Shown: positions 51,816 to 53,733 of the stretch, piece by piece | Position numbering within the stretch: position 1 is the first letter of the stretch | Layout: each line of letters starts with the position of its first letter | DNA from: Melampsora larici-populina 98AG31 | Taxonomy: Eukaryota; Basidiomycota; Pucciniomycetes; Pucciniales; Melampsoraceae | Length of the DNA stretch: 53,733 nt | Assembly (NCBI RefSeq): GCF_000204055.1 | Contig: NW_006768855.1 | Span: 175,486-229,218, forward strand | Reading direction: 5' to 3' | Made by a program: the position numbers and the translations under genes | The notes under the pieces: generated by a model | Databases searched by the model: none | The model's input: the letters and a program-made list of their open reading frames with translations, nothing else | What the model was told of the DNA's origin: nothing

Positions 51816-52376
51816 CCCCCCCAAAAAACACATAAGGTTATAAGGTTTACTGCGCACATATGTACTGTAGACTTAATATCCCTACGTAGTGGTAGGATGG
51901 AATGCAAGATCCAGGGTTCTCAGCACAAATCTAATCACGTGCAGAGACACCAGCAATGCACCCAACCCCCTAAGAGATCCTTGGGGCACACACTCAGACC
52001 AATGGAATGATGATGCATAAGTATGCGCCGTGAATCTGTTTATAAATGTCTCTGGTCCACACTGGGGCAATGAGTATTCAAGCAAAGATGAAAGGACCAT
52101 GGTCAACACATGGTCAACCGATGAGTTCCACTGTAAGGGATTTATTTGGAAAAGGAAAGTAAATGTGTATGGTGAAATATTGAATGTAGATGAATAGTTG
52201 AGGAGAGGTGATGCTGTACAGTAGAGTACAATTAAGAATGAAAATGTTTGAAAGAAACCAAAGTGGGGAGGAGAAAGGAGAGAAAGTGAGTCTTCAGATA
52301 TGCAATAAATCAATCAAATGGATTGTTCATCAATAGTTTGGAATTTTGATGTGATGTGATTTGTTCGTATTAACAG
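51816..52376. other. spacer or intron of CFT2-like gene
   Basis: No gene is recognised. The acceptor TTAACAG ends at 52376, directly before the CFT2-like C-terminal exon, so the last part is probably intron. Confidence 0.4.
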
Positions 52377-53295
52377 GGATTCGAAGAATCACTTCATAAA
52401 TTCATTTCTGAAACCGCAGAAGTTAACGTGGTATGTCAAGTATTGGCAATTGATTTAGAAAGTAAAGCAGATGAAAGAGCATTGCAAACAATTATTCCAC
52501 TTATCAATCCTCAAACAGTACTAAGTCATCTCCTTGAAGAAATCACAAGATACAGTTGTAAGATCGAGTAAGAAACATGAAGAAGACTGAGAAAGTTTTA
52601 TTTTATAATTTTGTTTGATACTTCTTCATAACAGCAGGTTTTGATCAATGGTCCAGGTGAAACACAACAAGAATTCATTGGAAATGTTTCTGCAATTCCT
52701 ACATTTATAACCCAAATCTTTTTGCCCAAAATTGGAGAATGTTCTGTAATTGGACATGACACAAAAAGTTTCAAGGTTAGATTAAGTGATTAAGTGGTGT
52801 CTTGATGTCTAGTATCAAATTATCAAAGGTAAAAATGAATTTTGATCATAATTCAATCTCTGTTATATCAGATCTGATTCTAAATCTGCCTTTGTTTATA
52901 ATTAGGTCAAAGGATTTGAAGTAGGTTATTCAACTGGAAACTTACAAGTGTTAGATGGATCATCAATTGCAACTTTAGAAAAATCACCCAATGGATTAAA
53001 TAATAGTACCCAATTAACCCAATATAATGAACGTACATCTGAACCAAAAGATACTAAAGATGAAGGATTTAATTTAGATGTAACACATCAATTGGATGCA
53101 TTACCTATCACTTCTTCCACGATTTTTATTGGAGAAATTAAATTGATTGTATCAAAATCTTTTATAAATTCCATTCTAATCCAAGCCAAATTTACAGGAG
53201 AAGTATTAATCTGTGGACCAATGTCTCAAACCAAACCTAACAATTTATACAATCCAATTAAAAAGGAGGTACCAAATTTAATTATGAAACTTTAG
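52377..53295 (+). pseudogene. CFT2/CPSF2-like relic, C-terminal part
   Basis: Exon A (from 52377) reads GFEESLHKFISETAEVNVVC and QVLAIDLESKADERALQTII with PLINPQTVL. Exon B (about 52638-52792) reads VLINGPGETQQEFIG and IFLPKIGECSVIGHDTKSFK. Exon C (52906-53295) reads VKGFEVGYSTGNLQVLDGSS and, near its end, FIGEIKLIVSKSFINSILIQ with AKFTGEVLICG. Metazoan and fungal CPSF100 C-termini have 'i.ydFEGrsDg.s.k.ii..i.Pr.liivhG..eat..l', 'yqVrL.D', and 'f..e.rLsdfkq.L...gi.AEF.gG.LvC' in this order. The exons are nearly clean, unlike the N-terminal part. It may be a remnant of the same gene as 38232-39165, or a partial duplicate. Confidence 0.62.
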
Positions 53296-53733
53296 AACAA
53301 GATGGAATGGAAGAAGAAAGTAAAGAATCAATGAATCTGAAAGTTTTGGTCAAGAAAACTCCAAGGGTGACTTAAGTATTGAAGATCCTATTGGATTTAT
53401 TTTTTTATATTAGCAATTTGATTTATATTTTGCATTCTAGTATGTCAAGTGATAGGAAACCAAAGAAGAAAGATGGCAAGAATCTAATATGAAAATCAAT
53501 GATCATGAAATTAGATTCTTTTTTGAGTGTTTTTTCTCAATTTTTCAGATTTGCTTTTAGAATTTTGATCAAAATTAATTCTTGATTGGTTGGTTAATCA
53601 ATGTGTTTTGAATTTTGTAAAGCAGTTTTGGTTAAGAATTTGAAATATGTATGTACATAAAATAAAACAAAATAAAACATTGAATTTTGTATCTTGGATC
53701 AAAAATCTTCAACCAAAATTTAAAAATGTATCT
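53296..53733. other. downstream AT-rich flank
   Basis: The coding-like tail of the CFT2-like exon (Glu/Lys-rich, out of frame) fades here and AT-rich 3' sequence follows. No clear polyadenylation signal can be assigned, although AATAAA occurs near 53660. Confidence 0.4.

Noticed and set aside
1..53733. tRNA or rRNA genes
   Set aside because: A by-eye scan for B-box-like GGTTCRANYCC with cloverleaf pairing and for conserved rRNA words found nothing convincing. A covariance-model search would be decisive.

Overview
The window looks like nuclear DNA of a rust fungus (Pucciniales, Basidiomycota). The evidence is short AT-rich spliceosomal introns with GTAAGT-type donors, relics of eukaryotic housekeeping genes, and a dense load of nested transposons: tyrosine-recombinase (DIRS-like) retroelements, hAT, Plavaka/CACTA-like elements and solo LTRs. 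The species is inferred, not shown. No rRNA, tRNA, CRISPR array or bacterial-style operon was seen. Positions 26301-26894 are an assembly gap of N.

Layout. 0-9 kb holds decayed host-gene relics (hAT/DUF659-like, GH47 mannosidase-like, MPP-alpha-like, a coiled-coil gene) and a DIRS fragment. 8.9-13.3 kb is a dead DIRS copy (A) on +. 13.3-16.6 kb holds hairpins, an LTR fragment and a Plavaka/CACTA-like transposase relic. 16.8-24.2 kb is DIRS copy B on -, with open RT-RNase H and tyrosine recombinase frames; its gag is broken by a solo LTR. 24.3-27.9 kb is a divergent pair of spliced, unrecognised genes. 28.4-30.9 kb is a possible alpha-kinase gene hit by a solo LTR and a CACTG-ended MITE. 31.8-36.0 kb is a 4.2-kb element with about 0.4-kb terminal inverted repeats, a perfect 8-bp target duplication, many GCTGTGAAG motifs and a four-exon gene that is not a recognisable transposase. 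36.7-37.6 kb is a membrane-protein-like gene with a MITE in an exon. 38.2-39.2 kb and 52.4-53.3 kb are the two ends of a CFT2/CPSF2-like gene, separated by 13 kb of transposons: a MITE, a solo LTR with a nested hAT element, and DIRS copy C with a MITE inside its recombinase.

How it fits together. Most of the window can be ordered as a stack of insertions, because target duplications remain: 5 bp for LTRs, 3 bp for CACTG/CACC elements, 7-8 bp for hAT, 8 bp for the 4.2-kb element. Removing an insertion restores the host reading frame in at least four cases. Premature stops are very often TGA where a homologue or the family has Arg or Trp, as expected from C-to-T decay at methylated sites. The most novel-looking items are the 4.2-kb inverted-repeat element, the arrays of short perfect hairpins near the 3' ends of the DIRS copies, and the intron at a shared position in DIRS gag.
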